From: Xanthomonas arboricola pv. guizotiae
Lineage (GTDB): Bacteria; Pseudomonadota; Gammaproteobacteria; Xanthomonadales; Xanthomonadaceae
Reading direction: 5' to 3'
DNA: 64,000 bases
Assembly (NCBI RefSeq): GCF_002940205.1
Contig: NZ_MDSK01000018.1
Coordinates: 31,441 to 95,440, forward strand
The stretch's first letter is position 1; every line of letters begins with the position of its first letter. Of the stretch, positions 8,153 through 20,500 are shown in pieces. The notes below the pieces were generated by a model, which was not told the origin of the DNA, did not search any database, and saw only the letters and a list, made by a program, of their open reading frames with translations. A program made the position numbers and the translations under genes.

Positions 8153-9346
8153 TCAGAGCATCCCCAGCTTCATGTAGTGCCGCACGATGGGCAGCATGAC
8201 CGCCGCCGTGCTCACCAGCATCGCGGCCGGGCTGAACATGCAGCGATACAGCAGCGGTGCCCGCGTGGTGCCGCGTCGTTGCGCATCGCGTTCCAGCATC
8301 GGGCGCATGACGCGTGGCAGCACCCGGATGGATTGGTAGTTGAGCACCGCCATGCCTGCGCCCAGCAGCAGCAGCGACGTCCATGCGCCGGCATCCAGGC
8401 GTTTGAGCAGCAGCGTGCTGCCCACCACCAGCACCGACGTCAGCGTGGTGATGTGCAGGAAACGACGAATCGCCGCTGCTTCGGCGGCGGTCTGCGCAAA
8501 GCGCAGCAGATACCAGCACGACCAGTACGTGCCGACGCCGGCAACCAGCACGGCGCCGGCGGCGAATAGAGACGGCAGGCCGAGCCAGAGGCTTAGCGCA
8601 CCAGCGGCGCCACCCCCGCCCAATGCCGAGCCGGTCAGCCCGCTCACGCCTAATTTGCCCGCGCCCCCCATGCCGGTCAGCACGATGGCCGCGCTCGCCG
8701 TCCCCGGCGCGGCCAGCAGGGTTGCCGAGGTCACCGCGGTGGCAAAGGCCACGCTGGGCGCGCTGGCACGGGCGAACTCGCCGAACCGGTGCAGCAGCTC
8801 GCCGCGCACGCTGGCACGTGCCCGCGACAGGCGCTTGCGCACGGCCGCATCGCTCAGGCCAAGCAGCGAGGCGACCTGCCGCGAACTCTGGCCTTCGCGA
8901 TAAAACAGCAGCAGCGTCTCGCGGCTCTCTTCGGGCAATGCAGAAATGATGTCGAGCGCGGCGATCTCTTCTTCCACCTGCAGCAACTGGTCGGCGGGCG
9001 AGGGGGCCGGGTCGGCAGCCATCGCGATCGCCAGGTCCGCCGCTTCGCCGCTGAGCGCGCGATGCCGGTTGGCGCGCAGCCAGTCGCGCGCCAGGTTGCG
9101 GGTGATCTGCCGCAGCCACGGCAGGAAACTGGCCGGCTGATGCAATTGCGCCAGCCGCTGCCAGGCGCGCAGGAAGGCTTCCTGGGCGATGTCTTCGCTG
9201 GCGGCGATATCGCGGGTGATCGCCAGTGCGATGGCGGTCACCGTGTTCTGGCAGGCGCGCACGATGCGGCCGTAGGCCTGCTGGCAGCCGGCTGCGGCGA
9301 CCGGCAATTCGCGTTGCAACATCAGGTCCAGCGTGTCGGTGTGCAT
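8153..9346 (-). CDS. ECF-type sigma-70 factor fused to a C-terminal membrane domain
   Basis: The 397-residue protein has sigma region 2 at about residues 20-90 (DIAASEDIAQEAFLRAW, then SFLPWLRQITRNLARDWLR). Region 4 lies at about 130-185 (LPEESRETLLLFYREGQSS, then VASLLGLSDAAVRKRLSRAR). After a Gly/Ala-rich linker the remaining half is strongly hydrophobic, with about five or six predicted membrane helices up to residue 397. Most ECF factors are about 190 residues and soluble. Here the membrane part may act as the built-in anti-sigma or sensor. No separate anti-sigma gene is adjacent. The known ECF families with C-terminal extensions make this credible as one protein; I see no frameshift at the junction. 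Confidence 0.85.
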   Translation of the reverse strand: MHTDTLDLMLQRELPVAAAGCQQAYGRIVRACQNTVTAIALAITRDIAASEDIAQEAFLRAWQRLAQLHQPASFLPWLRQITRNLARDWLRANRHRALSGEAADLAIAMAADPAPSPADQLLQVEEEIAALDIISALPEESRETLLLFYREGQSSRQVASLLGLSDAAVRKRLSRARASVRGELLHRFGEFARASAPSVAFATAVTSATLLAAPGTASAAIVLTGMGGAGKLGVSGLTGSALGGGGAAGALSLWLGLPSLFAAGAVLVAGVGTYWSCWYLLRFAQTAAEAAAIRRFLHITTLTSVLVVGSTLLLKRLDAGAWTSLLLLGAGMAVLNYQSIRVLPRVMRPMLERDAQRRGTTRAPLLYRCMFSPAAMLVSTAAVMLPIVRHYMKLGML

Positions 9347-9445
9347 CGGCGCAATCCATGTCCTGGTCCCAGCATGACGCAGGCGAGCGGCAGATGTGAC
9401 CGACGCGGTGGCGGTGGCGCCTGGAGCAGCGCCGGGTGGCTGCGC

Positions 9446-9937
9446 TCAGCGCGCCGGCTGGATCCGTACACGCACTTCGTCGTCCTCTGCGGCGGGCGCT
9501 GGCTGCGCTGCCGGCTGCGCAGCCGGGGTGACCGCATCCGGGGCATCGCGATGGCGCAGCACTACGAACATGGCGACCGCGCCGATCACCAGCAGCAGCA
9601 CCAGCCGGATGCGCCAGGCCCAGCTGCGCGCATTGGTGCTCGAGCCGTTTTCGCCGTCGCGGAAGGTGTATTCCACATTCGGCAGGTCGCGGCGGGTGGT
9701 GTCGAGCAGGCGTGCGTCGCGCAGCAGGTCGCGGGCACGCGGCTGGTCGTCGGCGTGCACGATCCACACCGTGGGGTAGGCCTGGGCGTTGCCCTGTTCG
9801 AGATAGCTGAACTGGCCGCTGCGCTTGCTCTCGTAGGAGCGGCCGTTGCTCATGCGCACGTCGATACCGGCGTTGCGCAGGAGATCGGCCACGCCTTCGG
9901 CGGTTTCGATACGTTGACTGCTGAAGATCTTGCGCAT
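9446..9937 (-). CDS. DUF2007-like protein with one membrane anchor
   Basis: The 163-residue protein begins MRKIFSSQRIETAEGVADLL, followed by RNAGIDVRMSNG, a pattern seen in the DUF2007 'putative signal-transducing' domain. VWIVHADDQPRARDLLRDA is the second half of that fold. A single membrane helix follows at about residues 110-130, then a Pro/Ala/acid-rich tail. Homologues in Xanthomonas are often labelled 'pathogenicity-like', but nothing in the sequence states a mechanism. Encoded alone on the minus strand between tesB and the ECF sigma gene. Confidence 0.65.
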   Translation of the reverse strand: MRKIFSSQRIETAEGVADLLRNAGIDVRMSNGRSYESKRSGQFSYLEQGNAQAYPTVWIVHADDQPRARDLLRDARLLDTTRRDLPNVEYTFRDGENGSSTNARSWAWRIRLVLLLVIGAVAMFVVLRHRDAPDAVTPAAQPAAQPAPAAEDDEVRVRIQPAR

Positions 9938-10085
9938 GTTTAAGGAGTGCCCGCGATTGCCGAGCAGGGCGCGCTGCGAAGGCGCTTGCTCGAGCTGAAA
10001 GAAAGGAGCCGCAAGGAGGTCGATCCAGGCCGGAAAGTGCCGGCGGCCATCAGCATGCCTGCGCGCGGCGAACGCGGTGCAGACA

Positions 10086-11000
10086 TCAACATGGCGAGTC
10101 GTTTGCCGGCACCGCGATCGCGCTGCCCTCGGGCACCACGCGGATCAGGCCTTCCTGGGTGGTGCTGGCGACCAGCACGCCATCGCGGGTGAAGAACTGC
10201 CCGCGCGCCAGGCCCCGCGAGCCCTGTGCGGTGGGGCTGTCGAGCGAATACAGCAGCCAGTCGTCGGTGCGGAACGGGCGGTGGAACCACAGCGCGTGAT
10301 CGAGCGAGGCCATCTGCACGTTCGGCGTGTAGTAGCTGATGCCGTGCGGAAAGGTGGAGGTGCCCAGCAGCTGGAAATCCGAGGCATAGGCCAGCAAGGC
10401 CTGGTGCAGGCCGACGTCGTCGCCGACCGGGTCGCTCAGGCGCAGCCACATCTGCTGGAACGGCGGGCGCTTGGGCGGCTTGAGTTCGTCGCGCGGAAAC
10501 ACATGGCGAAACTCGAACGGGCCGCCACGCGACAGCCAGCGCTGCACCTTGGCAGGCAGTTTTTCCAGCACCTCCGCCGCCAGCGGCGGGGTGGGTTCGA
10601 TGTCTTCGGGCGGCGGCACCGCCGGCATCGCGGACTGGTGTTCGGCGCCGTCTTCGCGCTGCTGGAACGAGGCCGCGCAGAAGAAGATCACCTTGCCATG
10701 CTGGATCGCGGTGACCCGGCGCACCGAAAAACTGCCGCCATCGCGGGTGCGGTCGACGTCGTAGACGATCGGGTGGTCGATGTTGCCGGCGCGCAGGAAA
10801 TAGGCATGCAGGGAGTGCGCCTGGCGGCCGTTGTCCACGGTGGCCTGCGCGGCGGCCAGCGCCTGGCCCAGCACCTGTCCGCCGAACACGTACTTGGTGC
10901 CGATATCGCGGCTCTGGCCGCGGAACAGGTTGTCTTCCAGGCGCTCCAGCGACAGCAGGCTGATCAGTTCGGAGACGACGGGTTCGGCAGTGGCGGACAA
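10086..11000 (-). CDS. tesB: Acyl-CoA thioesterase II (TesB), probable TTG start
   Basis: The 304-residue double-hotdog enzyme hydrolyses acyl-CoA to free fatty acid and CoA. Family signatures are LFRGQSRDIGTKYVFGGQVL near the N-terminus, SLHAYFLRAGN, and in the second hotdog SLDHALWFHRPFRTDDWLLY and GLARGQFFTRDGVLVAST; the active-site Asp, Thr and Gln all have candidates. The frame is open far upstream to 12668 across two other genes, so the start must be internal. TTG at 11000 gives MSATAEPVVSELISLL, which fits the family length. It is followed upstream by an enoyl-CoA hydratase gene on the same strand. Confidence 0.92.
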   Translation of the reverse strand: MSATAEPVVSELISLLSLERLEDNLFRGQSRDIGTKYVFGGQVLGQALAAAQATVDNGRQAHSLHAYFLRAGNIDHPIVYDVDRTRDGGSFSVRRVTAIQHGKVIFFCAASFQQREDGAEHQSAMPAVPPPEDIEPTPPLAAEVLEKLPAKVQRWLSRGGPFEFRHVFPRDELKPPKRPPFQQMWLRLSDPVGDDVGLHQALLAYASDFQLLGTSTFPHGISYYTPNVQMASLDHALWFHRPFRTDDWLLYSLDSPTAQGSRGLARGQFFTRDGVLVASTTQEGLIRVVPEGSAIAVPANDSPC

Positions 11001-11071
11001 GGGGCTGGCCTGGGCGTGCGACGGACCGCGATTATAGCGGGCCGCCCCCTGCGCGCCGTGCGGGAGCGGCG

Positions 11072-11842
11072 TCAGGCCTTCTGCAGCCGCGCCACCAGGC
11101 CGTGTAGGGCGGCCTGCGCATCCGGCGCGTACCAGCCGTCGATGAAGCGCTCCAGCTGGATCAGCTCGGGCGCCAGCGCCGCGCGCAGATCGGCGCGCGC
11201 AATCGCGCGCGTGGTCAGCATCGGCTGGCGCGGCAGCTGCTGCAGGTCCTGCAGCCAGGCCACCGCGCGGGCGGTGACCAACTCGCCATCGACCAGTTCG
11301 TCGACCAGGCCGATCGTGACCGCCTGCTCGGCCGGCAGCAGCTGCCCGGAGATCAGCAGGCGCTCGGCGCGGTGCGCCCCGACCACGCGGCGCAGCAGGC
11401 GCTGGATGCCTTCCGGCGCCGCCAGGCCCACCTGCACCTCGTTCAGGCCGATCGCATACGGTTTGGCGGTATCGGCGCTGCGCGCCATCACCCGGTAGTC
11501 GCAGCACAGTGCCAGCACGCAGCCGCCGGCCGGCGCATGCCCGCCGATGGCCGCGACCACTGGCACGCGGCTGTTGGCCAGCGCCTGCGCGGCCTCGAAG
11601 AAGGCTGTCCAGCTGGCCAGCAATGCGGCGCGGTCGGTGCCATGCGCCAGCAGCTGCGGCACGTCCATGCCACCGGAAAAGATCCGCTCGCTGCCCGACA
11701 GCACGATGCCGTCGGTCTCCTCGCCGGCCTGCTGCACCGCAACGCGCAAGGCGTGGCACAGCGCGCTGTCCAGCGCATTGACCGGCGCGCGCGCCAGACG
11801 GATTTCGCGAAGACGGCCATGGTCTAAGATCTGGATGCTCAT
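11072..11842 (-). CDS. Enoyl-CoA hydratase/isomerase family protein
   Basis: The 256-residue crotonase-fold protein has the oxyanion-hole segments SGSERIFSGGMDVPQLL and IGGHAPAGGCVLALCCDYR, and NEVQVGLAAPEG in the active-site region. Only one of the two usual catalytic acidic residues is clearly placed, so it may be an isomerase or another crotonase-type enzyme rather than a classical hydratase. It lies 71 bp upstream of tesB on the same strand, suggesting a shared role in acyl-CoA turnover. Confidence 0.85.
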   Translation of the reverse strand: MSIQILDHGRLREIRLARAPVNALDSALCHALRVAVQQAGEETDGIVLSGSERIFSGGMDVPQLLAHGTDRAALLASWTAFFEAAQALANSRVPVVAAIGGHAPAGGCVLALCCDYRVMARSADTAKPYAIGLNEVQVGLAAPEGIQRLLRRVVGAHRAERLLISGQLLPAEQAVTIGLVDELVDGELVTARAVAWLQDLQQLPRQPMLTTRAIARADLRAALAPELIQLERFIDGWYAPDAQAALHGLVARLQKA

Positions 11843-11865
11843 TCGGGGCTCCTGGAGGTCGGGTC

Positions 11866-12342
11866 ATGATAGACGGCAGTCGAAGCAGGCAGCGCATGTG
11901 CGGACGCGTGCTGCTCGGTGCATGGGTGATGTTGGCAAGTGCAGGGGTTGGCGCGCAGTGCCTGCCCGAGTTCAAGGACGGCTGGATCCGCATCCCGCCA
12001 CCCGGTGGCATGGGCATGGGCATGGCAGCGGGCTTCGGGCAGTTCCACAATGGCTGTGCGCAGCCGTTGAAGGTCACCGCGGCCAAGAGCGGTGCGTTTG
12101 CCGATGTGTCCATCCATGAGACCACGCAAACCAACGGTGTCAGCCGCATGCGCGCGGTGCCGGAGCTGGCGTTGCCGGCCGGCAAGTCGGTGCCGCTTGC
12201 GCCGGGCGGCCTGCATCTGATGCTGATGGAAGCGCGTGCGCCGCTGCAGGAAGGCGCGCAGGTGCCGGTGACCTTTACCTTGCAGGATGGCCGCGAGATC
12301 AAGACCACGCTGCAGGCACGCAAGCGCGCACCCGGTTCGTAA
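11866..12342 (+). CDS. Periplasmic copper chaperone of the PCu(A)C family (DUF461)
   Basis: The 158-residue protein has a signal-like hydrophobic segment (about residues 11-31), then the PCu(A)C fold. The copper motif H(M)X10M...HXM is present: HETTQTNGVSRM supplies the first His and Met, and GGLHLMLM supplies the second His and Met. Such proteins deliver Cu(I) to the CuA or CuB site of haem-copper oxidases. The usual partner genes (SCO/SenC or an outer-membrane copper receptor) are not adjacent, although a haem-copper oxidase operon lies 14 kb away. It is divergent from the crotonase gene. Confidence 0.85.
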   Translation: MIDGSRSRQRMCGRVLLGAWVMLASAGVGAQCLPEFKDGWIRIPPPGGMGMGMAAGFGQFHNGCAQPLKVTAAKSGAFADVSIHETTQTNGVSRMRAVPELALPAGKSVPLAPGGLHLMLMEARAPLQEGAQVPVTFTLQDGREIKTTLQARKRAPGS

Positions 12343-12530
12343 ACGCGCGCAGTGCGTGGCTGAGCGGAGGCTGCAGCCTTGCAGGTTGCAGTTCTTGCAG
12401 AGCCCACTGCGCGATGTTGCCGACCAAACGCAACGCGTGGTGGCGAGCAGGCTGCCACTTCACTGTGTCGGTCTCGATCACGCGGCCTGTCGGTGGTATC
12501 GCGTAGCGGCACGACAGGATCGCTGCAGAC

Positions 12531-12560
12531 AAAAACGGCGGCTCCCGGAAGAGCCGCCGT
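12531..12560 (-). terminator. Rho-independent terminator for the uvrA/thioesterase transcript
   Basis: On the minus strand a 10 bp stem (ACGGCGGCTC / GAGCCGCCGT) with a 6 nt loop is followed by TTTTTG. It lies 40 bp beyond the thioesterase stop codon. Confidence 0.85.
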
Positions 12561-12601
12561 CGTCTTATCGCGCTGGAGATCCAGCGCGCAACTGGCAAAT
12601 C

Positions 12602-13008
12602 TCAGCTGCTGGCGGCGCGTACCGCGTCCGGCAGCGATGCGCTCTTGCCGGTCTGCGTATCGATCCACACCACCACGACGTTGCCGTCCGAGTACAGCTT
12701 GCTGTCGTCCTTCTGGTCGAAGATGCGGTGGCCGATGGTCACACTGCTGGTGCCCAGGCGTTCGACGAACAACTCGACGGTGATGTCGTTGGGCCAGATC
12801 AACGGCTGCTTGTAGTTGACGTTGGTGGCCGCGACCACCGGCGCGATGCGGTCAGTCATCGCCACGCCTTCAACGCCCAGCATCCAGCGCACGCGCGCTT
12901 CCTCCAGATACGAAATGTACTTGGCGTTGTTGACATGGCCCATGTTGTCCATGTCGCGCCAGCGCACGCTGATCGGGATGCGTGCCAACACCTTGTGCTG
13001 TTCGCTCA

Positions 13009-13009
<1 letters not shown>
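12602..13009 (-). CDS. Single-hotdog acyl-CoA thioesterase (4HBT family)
   Basis: The 135-residue protein contains the 4HBT signature VRWRDMDNMGHVNNAKYISY, with the Asp-containing catalytic loop and the following helix, then LEEARVRWM. It should hydrolyse acyl-CoA or acyl-ACP thioesters; substrate length cannot be read. Its ATG overlaps the uvrA stop by one base (TGATG), so it is translationally coupled to uvrA, an odd functional pairing. A terminator follows. Confidence 0.88.
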
Positions 13010-15966
<2,957 letters not shown>

Positions 15967-16164
15967 GGGGGATCCGATGTCGGGCCGGCGAACCGGCAGT
16001 GATGCGAGCGTGCTCAGCAGGAATGAGTGGCAGTCGATCAGCCTACCCGCCGACCTAGGTGAGGGCAATTGCCCCAAATGCCAGTCTGACCGGGCGCCTG
16101 TAGCGACCGGATGATGCGTTCTGCCAGCCCGCTGCCGGCGGGTTTCGGCGGGACTGCTTGCGAC

Positions 16165-16194
16165 TTGACCAGAAACCGGCTAGGCCAGTACAAT
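16165..16194 (+). promoter_or_regulatory. Sigma-70 promoter of rplU-rpmA
   Basis: TTGACC and TACAAT are separated by 18 nt, about 65 bp before the rplU ATG. The identical arrangement is found before the tRNA-Thr gene. Confidence 0.75.
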
Positions 16195-16258
16195 TCCGCT
16201 CCTGTCTGCCCCATGGGCAAGTCAGGCGACCATAATAACTACAGAGGAAAACCTGGTC

Positions 16259-16579
16259 ATGTACGCAGTTCTGGTAACCGGCGGTAAGCAATACCGCGTC
16301 GCGCAGGGCGAAACGCTCCGCGTGGAAAAGCTCGAAGTCGAAGCTGGCAACGAGATCACCTTCGACACCGTCCTGATGTTGGGCGATAGCGATGGCATCA
16401 AGCTGGGCGATGCGCTGAAGGGCGCCTCGGTCACGGCCAAGGTCGTGGCTCATGGCCGCGCCGACAAGGTGCGCATCATCAAGTTCCGTCGCCGCAAGCA
16501 CCACATGAAGCGTCAGGGACACCGTCAGCACTACACCGAAATCGAGATCACCGGCATCGCCGGTGGCGACAAGAAGTAA
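16259..16579 (+). CDS. rplU: Ribosomal protein bL21
   Basis: The 106-residue protein begins [20 protein letters not shown] and contains [20 protein letters not shown] followed by QHYTEIEI, the bL21 hallmark. It is a 50S subunit protein that binds 23S rRNA. It is the first gene of the rplU-rpmA pair, driven by the promoter at 16165-16194; obg follows beyond a terminator. Confidence 0.98.
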   Translation: MYAVLVTGGKQYRVAQGETLRVEKLEVEAGNEITFDTVLMLGDSDGIKLGDALKGASVTAKVVAHGRADKVRIIKFRRRKHHMKRQGHRQHYTEIEITGIAGGDKK

Positions 16580-16591
16580 GGAGAACCAGTC

Positions 16592-16852
16592 ATGGCACAT
16601 AAAAAGGGCGTAGGTTCCTCGCGCAACGGTCGCGATTCGAACCCGAAGTACCTCGGCGTGAAGATCTTCGGTGGCCAGGCCATCGACGCCGGCAACATCA
16701 TCGTGCGTCAGCGCGGCACCCAGTTCCATCCGGGCGCCGGCGTCGGCCTCGGCCGTGACCACACCCTGTTCGCGCTGGTCGACGGCAAGGTGGAGTTCTC
16801 GGTCAAGGGTGCGAAGAAGCGTCGTACCGTCAGCGTGGTTGCCGAGGCGTAA
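16592..16852 (+). CDS. rpmA: Ribosomal protein bL27
   Basis: The 86-residue protein begins [20 protein letters not shown] and has [20 protein letters not shown] and [20 protein letters not shown]. The N-terminal tail reaches the peptidyl-transferase centre. It starts directly, without the cleaved extension seen in Firmicutes. It lies 12 bp after rplU, with GGAG at about 16580 as ribosome-binding site. Confidence 0.98.
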   Translation: MAHKKGVGSSRNGRDSNPKYLGVKIFGGQAIDAGNIIVRQRGTQFHPGAGVGLGRDHTLFALVDGKVEFSVKGAKKRRTVSVVAEA

Positions 16853-16875
16853 TCGCCCGCTCCATGCAGGCCAGT

Positions 16876-16935
16876 CCGTCAGGCATCGCTGCCTGACGGA
16901 CGAGACGGAAAGCCCCGCTTTTGCGGGGTTTTTCG
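16876..16935 (+). terminator. Hairpin plus rho-independent terminator after rpmA
   Basis: A hairpin CCGTCAGGCA-TCGC-TGCCTGACGG (16876-16899) is followed by a second, CCCCGC-TTTT-GCGGGG (16913-16928), and a T run. The second is the actual terminator; the first may be an extra stabilising stem. Confidence 0.85.
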
Positions 16936-16940
16936 TTTGA

Positions 16941-18134
<1,194 letters not shown>

Positions 18135-18152
18135 GCGCATGTGCAGGCACAC

Positions 18153-18179
18153 AAAAAACCCGGCCAAGGCCGGGTTTTT
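18153..18179. terminator. Bidirectional terminator between obg and rpsT
   Basis: AAAAACCCGGCC-AA-GGCCGGGTTTTT is a symmetrical hairpin with A and T tracts, so it can end both obg (plus) and rpsT (minus). Confidence 0.9.
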
Positions 18180-18226
18180 CTATGCCACCGCAAGCCAGGC
18201 CTGCGGTGATGCCGACACGGGCTCGC

Positions 18227-18496
18227 TTACGCGGCCTTGATGGCCTTGATGCGAGCGGTCAGGCGGCTCTTGTGACGCGCAGCCTTGTTCTTGTGAATCA
18301 GGCCACGGGCGCTGAAACGGTCGAGAATGGGCTGGGCAACGGCGAAAGCGGCTTCGGCGCCTGCAGCATCGTTGGCGTCAAGGGCCTTGATCACCTTCTT
18401 GACGGCGGTGCGCAGCATCGAACGCTGACCGGTGTTGCGCTCATTGCGCACAATGGTCTGCTTGGCGCGCTTCTTGGCGGACTTGATATTGGCCAC
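18227..18496 (-). CDS. rpsT: Ribosomal protein bS20
   Basis: The 89-residue basic helical protein begins [20 protein letters not shown] and contains [15 protein letters not shown] and [20 protein letters not shown], all bS20 hallmarks. It binds 16S rRNA in the 30S subunit. It is a single-gene transcript, convergent with obg and divergent from murJ. Confidence 0.98.
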
Positions 18497-18544
18497 GGTG
18501 GTGGGTTCCTGAAAAATCGGTATGGTGGAAAAAGCAAGCGCGAA

Positions 18545-18573
18545 AGTATGATGGACCCAGATATGTACGTCAA
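18545..18573 (-). promoter_or_regulatory. Sigma-70 promoter of rpsT
   Basis: On the minus strand TTGACG (18573-18568) and CATACT (18550-18545) are spaced by 17 nt, about 50 bp before the rpsT ATG. The site lies within 60 bp of the divergent murJ start. Confidence 0.6.
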
Positions 18574-18597
18574 GTCAGTTGTCAAGAGGGATGCAGC

Positions 18598-20205
18598 GTG
18601 AGCAAGCCCGGCATGTTGAGAGGCCTGCTCTCATTCAGCAGCATGACCATGATCTCGCGGGTGTTGGGCCTGATCCGCGACCAGGCGATTTCCACCACCT
18701 TCGGCGCCAATGCGGTCACCGACGCGTTCTGGGTGGCGTTCCGGATCCCCAATTTCCTGCGTCGGCTGTTCGCCGAGGGCTCGTTCGCCACCGCCTTCGT
18801 GCCGGTGTTCACCGAGGTCAAGGAAACCCGCCCGCATGCCGATTTGCGTGAGTTGATGGCGCGCGTGTCCGGCACCTTGGGTGGAATGTTGCTGCTGATC
18901 ACCGCACTCGGGTTGATCTTCACCCCGCAGCTGGCCGCGGTGTTTTCCGATGGCGCGGCCACCGATCCGGAAAAATACGGATTGTTGGTCGATCTGTTGC
19001 GGCTGACCTTTCCGTTTCTGCTGTTCGTCTCGTTGACCGCGCTCGCCGGCGGCGCGCTCAACAGCTTCCAGCGCTTCGCCATTCCGGCGCTGACGCCGGT
19101 GATCCTCAACCTGTGCATGATTGCTGGCGCGCTGTGGCTGGCGCCGCGGCTGGACGTGCCGATCCTGGCGCTGGGCTGGGCGGTGCTGGTTGCCGGGGCG
19201 CTGCAATTGCTGTTTCAGCTGCCGGCCCTGAAGGGCATCGACCTGCTGACGCTGCCGCGCTGGGGCTGGACGCACCCGGACGTGCGCAAGGTGCTGACCC
19301 TGATGATTCCGACCCTGTTCGGTTCGTCGATCGCGCAGATCAACCTGATGCTGGACACGGTGATCGCCGCACGGCTGGCCGACGGCTCGCAGTCGTGGCT
19401 GTCGCTGGCCGACCGGTTCCTGGAACTACCGCTGGGCGTGTTCGGGGTGGCGCTGGGCACGGTGATCCTGCCGGCGCTGGCGCGCCATCACGTCAAGACC
19501 GACCGCAGCGCGTTCTCCGGCGCGCTGGACTGGGGATTCCGCACCACGCTGCTGATCGCGATGCCGGCGATGCTCGGCCTGCTGCTGCTGGCCGAGCCGC
19601 TGGTGGCGACCTTGTTCCAGTACCGCCAGTTCACCGCCTTCGATACGCGCATGACCGCGATGTCGGTCTACGGCCTGAGCTTCGGCCTGCCGGCGTACGC
19701 CATGCTCAAGGTGTTGTTGCCGGCCTTCTACGCCCGCCAGGACACCCGCACCCCGGTGCGTGCCGGTGTGGCGGCATTGATCGCCAACATGGTGTTCAAC
19801 TTCGCGTTGCTGGCGGTGGTCTACCAGATCATGGTGCCGCCCGAGCTCAAGGCGCAGGGCGTGATGCAGGCGCTGGGCAAGCAGCCGGGCCTGCATCTGG
19901 CGCTGGGCATTGCCAGCGCGCTGTCCAGTTATCTCAACCTGGCTTTGCTGTGGTACTGGCTGGGCAAGTCCGGCGTGTACCAGCGCCGGCCGGGTTGGGC
20001 TGGCTATGTGCTGCGCCTGCTGCTGGCATGCGCGGCGATGGTGGCGGTGCTGTTGAGCCTGCTGTGGTGGCTGCCATCGTTCACCGTGATGGATAAGTGG
20101 GATCGCATCGGCTGGCTGGCGGTGCTGGTCGGCAGCGGTGGGGCGACCTACCTGGTGGCGCAAGTGGCGCTGGGATTGCGGCCGCGGCATCTGCGCGAGG
20201 GCTGA
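18598..20205 (+). CDS. murJ: Lipid II flippase MurJ
   Basis: The 535-residue protein has about 14 membrane helices, as in the MOP-superfamily flippase that moves lipid II across the inner membrane for peptidoglycan synthesis. Family sequences are MISRVLGLIRDQAISTTFGA, AFWVAFRIPNFLRRLFAEGS and FATAFVPVFTE. The conserved arginines of the central cavity (RVLGLIRD, FRIPNFLRR) are present. The start is GTG at 18598. It is divergent from rpsT with a 101 bp gap and is followed by ribF, as in many proteobacteria. Confidence 0.97.
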   Translation: MSKPGMLRGLLSFSSMTMISRVLGLIRDQAISTTFGANAVTDAFWVAFRIPNFLRRLFAEGSFATAFVPVFTEVKETRPHADLRELMARVSGTLGGMLLLITALGLIFTPQLAAVFSDGAATDPEKYGLLVDLLRLTFPFLLFVSLTALAGGALNSFQRFAIPALTPVILNLCMIAGALWLAPRLDVPILALGWAVLVAGALQLLFQLPALKGIDLLTLPRWGWTHPDVRKVLTLMIPTLFGSSIAQINLMLDTVIAARLADGSQSWLSLADRFLELPLGVFGVALGTVILPALARHHVKTDRSAFSGALDWGFRTTLLIAMPAMLGLLLLAEPLVATLFQYRQFTAFDTRMTAMSVYGLSFGLPAYAMLKVLLPAFYARQDTRTPVRAGVAALIANMVFNFALLAVVYQIMVPPELKAQGVMQALGKQPGLHLALGIASALSSYLNLALLWYWLGKSGVYQRRPGWAGYVLRLLLACAAMVAVLLSLLWWLPSFTVMDKWDRIGWLAVLVGSGGATYLVAQVALGLRPRHLREG

Positions 20206-20500
20206 GCCCGGATTTCGAGTGCTGCGGTGACCCTCGCTCTGGCGCTGCCGGCGCCTGCATCGAGAAGGGCCGCGCCTGCCCGGGCTCTGCAGGGTGCGGC
20301 CCGCGCTGGCGATTGCAGCCAGCGATCGGTGCACGGGTCGCCGCATGACCGGGCGGAGTCTGCCCGGATGTGTTGGCATCTTGCCGATAACGCACCTGCC
20401 TAGTCGGTTCGGGCCATGCGGCTTGACAGGCCCGGCTATACTTGCGGGTTATGCATCAACGAGGGTCGGCCGGCAGGCCGGCATCTGTTTGGATCGAGGA

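Noticed and set aside
20423..20442. TTGACA ... TATACT as a ribF promoter
   Set aside because: The hexamers are only 8 nt apart, too close to act as one sigma-70 promoter; one of them may be real with another partner, but I cannot choose.
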